From Lujinxingia vulgaris (lineage in GTDB: Bacteria > Myxococcota_A > Bradymonadia > Bradymonadales > Bradymonadaceae): DNA of 64,000 nucleotides. The stretch spans positions 682,001-746,000 of the forward strand of contig NZ_VOSM01000001.1 in the NCBI RefSeq assembly GCF_007997015.1, read 5' to 3'. Below, in pieces: positions 61,994 to 64,000 of this stretch (positions are counted from its first letter, which is position 1; every line of letters starts with the position of its first letter). Made by a program: the position numbers and the translations under genes. The notes below the pieces were generated by a model that was not told the DNA's origin, searched no databases, and worked only from the letters and a program-made list of their open reading frames with translations.

Positions 61994-63250
61994 TCAGACC
62001 TTGCTCTGCTCGCCAGCTTCCGGCTCGGCGCTCTCGGCGGGTGCTTCGGCGGTCGAGACATCGGAGCTCTCCGCGCCGGCTTCGGCGTTCTCGGCAACTT
62101 CGGTCGTTTCGGAGGCCTCGGTGCTGGCCACGCCGTCGGTGCCGTCCGGTGCTGGTGCGTCGGTTGTGCTCGACGCCTCGTTCGCCGGCGCAGCCACATC
62201 GACCGGCTCGCTCTTCGGCGCGTCGGGCTGGCGGGGAAGTCGCGCCCAGATGTCCGGATCGTTGGGCGCAAACTCCGGATCGTAGAGGTGGCAGCGAACC
62301 TTATGGCCCGGGGTCGGCTCCACGGTGCGCGGCTCCACGGTCTTGCAGGGGGCGAAACACGCCGGGCAGCGCGTATGAAAACGGCAGCCCGAGGGCGGGT
62401 TCATGGGGCTGGGAACATCACCCTTGAGAATGATGCGCTGGGCGCGACGACGCGGGTTGGGCTGCGGAATCGCCGAGAGAAGCGCCTGGGTGTAGGGGTG
62501 GAGCGGGTTCTCGTAGAGCTCGTCGCACTCGGCGAACTCCGCGATCTGCCCGAGGTACATCACGGCGATGCGATCCGAGATATGCTGCACCACCGAGAGG
62601 TCGTGAGCGATGAAGAGGTAGCTCAGGTTGTACTCCTGCTGAAGATCCATCAGCAGGTTGATGACCTGGGCCTGAACCGACACATCGAGCGCGCTCACGG
62701 CCTCATCGCAGACGATGAAGTCCGGGTTGAGCGCGAGCGCCCGGGCGATGCCCACACGCTGGCGCTGCCCCCCGCTGAACTCGTGCGGGTAGCGGGTGAT
62801 GTACGAAGGTTGAAGACCCACGCGCTCGAGAAGCCCCTCAACCATCTCGCGCACCTCGGGCCCCTGGGCCACCTTATGGAAGGTGATCGCCTCGCCGATG
62901 ATGCTCTCAATCGTCATGCGCGGGTTGAGGCTGGAGAAGGGGTCCTGGAAGATGATCTGCAGGTTGCGCCGCAGGCTGCGCATCTCGGCCGGGCCCATCT
63001 TCAGGATGTCCTGACCCTTGTAGAGCACCTCGCCATCGGTGGGTTCGAGCAGGCGCAAGAGCGAGCGCCCCGCGGTGGTCTTGCCGCACCCCGACTCCCC
63101 CACAAGCCCGACGGTCTCGTTGGCGTTGACCTCAAAGGAGATGCCGTCGACGGCTTTTACCGAGCCGACCTGACGGTTGAAGAGGCCCTTCTTGATGGGG
63201 AAGTGCTTCTTAAGGTTGCGGACTTCAAGCAGAGTAGGGGCGACGCTCAT
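61994..63250 (-). CDS. oppF: Peptide-type ABC transporter ATPase (OppF/DppF) with acidic tail
   Basis: A 418-residue ATPase of an oligopeptide/dipeptide importer. Walker [10 protein letters not shown] (51-59), the signature SGGQRQR (about 165-171), Walker B and the family C-terminal oligopeptide domain with GCRFHTRCP (Cys-rich) are all present. After about residue 330 it has an added acidic, Ala/Glu/Ser/Thr-rich tail of some 75 residues that is unlike the normal family end. It is 27 bases downstream of oppD and co-transcribed with it. Confidence 0.92.
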   Translation of the reverse strand: MSVAPTLLEVRNLKKHFPIKKGLFNRQVGSVKAVDGISFEVNANETVGLVGESGCGKTTAGRSLLRLLEPTDGEVLYKGQDILKMGPAEMRSLRRNLQIIFQDPFSSLNPRMTIESIIGEAITFHKVAQGPEVREMVEGLLERVGLQPSYITRYPHEFSGGQRQRVGIARALALNPDFIVCDEAVSALDVSVQAQVINLLMDLQQEYNLSYLFIAHDLSVVQHISDRIAVMYLGQIAEFAECDELYENPLHPYTQALLSAIPQPNPRRRAQRIILKGDVPSPMNPPSGCRFHTRCPACFAPCKTVEPRTVEPTPGHKVRCHLYDPEFAPNDPDIWARLPRQPDAPKSEPVDVAAPANEASSTTDAPAPDGTDGVASTEASETTEVAENAEAGAESSDVSTAEAPAESAEPEAGEQSKV

Positions 63251-63277
63251 AGCGAGTACCTTGGGGCCTTAAGCAGG

Positions 63278-64000
63278 TTACCGTGCGACTTCAGCCGCAT
63301 CTTCGTTGGGGGCGACCGAGCCATCGGCCGCCACACTTCCGTCGGTGGTGGGCTGGGTGCCCGCGCGCACCTTCTCGGCGTACCAGCACGCCGCGGTGTG
63401 GCCGGGCTCAAGCTCCACCGTCGGCGGAAGCTCGGAGCACTTCTCGGTGGCAAACTTGCAACGCGTGCGGAAGCGGCAGCCCGAGGGGAAGTCCTGAGGA
63501 CGCGGCACCATCCCGGGGATCACGTAGAGACGGTCGTCGCGCCCGCGCGCCCCGGTGGTGTCGATGGTCGGCAGGCTGTTAAACAGCCCGATGGTGTAAG
63601 GGTGAGCCGGCTTCTCGAAGACGGTGTAGACGTCGCCGTACTCCACGATGCGCCCGGCGTACATCACCGCGACGTCGTCGCAGGTCTCCGCCACAACGCC
63701 CAGGTCGTGGGTGATGAAGAGGATCGACATGCCCCCCTCGGCCTGAAGCGACTTCAGAAGCTCCAGAATCTGGGCCTGAATCGTCACATCGAGGGCGGTG
63801 GTAGGCTCGTCGGCGATGAGAAGTTTGGGCTTGCTGGAGAGCGCCATCGCGATCATCACGCGCTGCTTCATGCCCCCGCTCATCTGGTGGGGGTACTCGT
63901 CGATGCGCTGCTCCGGAGCCGGGATGCCCACCTTTTCCAGCATGTCGATGGCGTACTCGCGGGCCTCGGCGTACTCCATGTCCTGGTGGAGCAGGATCGC
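63278..64000 (-). CDS. oppD: Peptide-type ABC transporter ATPase (OppD/DppD), partial at right edge
   Basis: An open frame enters from the right edge; its N-terminal third, including Walker A, is outside the window. What remains has the signature MSGGMKQR, Walker [13 protein letters not shown], the H-loop FITHDLGVV and the C-terminal Cys-rich segment [13 protein letters not shown] short acidic Ala/Asp-rich tail ends the protein, similar to but shorter than that of oppF. The permease and binding-protein genes presumably lie further right. Confidence 0.92.
   Translation of the reverse strand, partial: AILLHQDMEYAEAREYAIDMLEKVGIPAPEQRIDEYPHQMSGGMKQRVMIAMALSSKPKLLIADEPTTALDVTIQAQILELLKSLQAEGGMSILFITHDLGVVAETCDDVAVMYAGRIVEYGDVYTVFEKPAHPYTIGLFNSLPTIDTTGARGRDDRLYVIPGMVPRPQDFPSGCRFRTRCKFATEKCSELPPTVELEPGHTAACWYAEKVRAGTQPTTDGSVAADGSVAPNEDAAEVAR

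Overview
The window looks like a chromosomal segment of a high-GC, diderm, aerobic bacterium from the deltaproteobacterial / Myxococcota / Bradymonadota sphere. This is inferred from several things: a mitochondrial-type EF-G of the spdEFG1 kind, repeated use of FHA domains on large acidic or proline-rich proteins, a Cys-rich FN3 lipoprotein, outer-membrane beta-barrels, and a large sodium/proton and potassium/proton antiport operon that suggests a saline habitat. I cannot name the species. No CRISPR array, insertion sequence, prophage or recognisable defence island is visible.

Layout. Bases 1-6.0 kb hold the start of an ATP-grasp gene leaving the left edge, glutamate dehydrogenase, a leftward probable metal-uptake operon (beta-barrel, lipoprotein with a CHGGHCH cluster, small membrane protein) behind a triad of alternating TTGCA/TGCAA half-sites, a hemerythrin and a GNAT acetyltransferase. 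6.1-15.2 kb is a partial complex I cluster (nuoE, nuoF, then nuoJKLMN with its own candidate promoter); nuoA-D, G, H and I are absent. 15.4-20.2 kb holds a zinc-ribbon/FHA protein, a TtcA-like tRNA thiolase and the FtsK translocase. 20.8-22.9 kb is the EF-G gene. 23-32 kb is housekeeping and transport: FMN reductase, a CNNM/CorC-like protein, a 42-43 bp tandem repeat array, a beta-barrel, a phosphoesterase, a TPMT-like methyltransferase, a dicarboxylate symporter, DoxX and an acyl-CoA carboxylase beta subunit. 32.3-34.0 kb is parAB, followed by tRNA-Pro(GGG) and a UbiA-like protein, with a degenerate parS-like site at 35.75 kb. 35.9-44.2 kb carries an rRNA methyltransferase, pirin, an APH-fold kinase-like protein, L-asparaginase, an OmpR-type regulator and a 1036-residue FN3 lipoprotein.

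The most striking locus is 44.5-54.9 kb: eleven tightly coupled genes encoding two CPA2 antiporters with NAD-binding (TrkA-N) domains, then an Mrp-type complex whose order (E-F-G-DUF4040-B-C-D-D-D) follows the archaeal MBH/Mrp arrangement rather than the classical bacterial ABCDEFG. It has three NuoL/M/N-like subunits and no full-length MrpA. The third lacks the conserved TM5 glutamate, and the strand composition of the operon switches abruptly at the start of the second. The operon probably couples proton, sodium and potassium homeostasis to the proton gradient made by complex I. 55-64 kb holds SppA, a TolC-like protein, MlaC, an FHA-CpaF ATPase fusion with a double-FHA/TPR partner, and the two ATPases of a peptide-type ABC importer; the second runs off the right edge.
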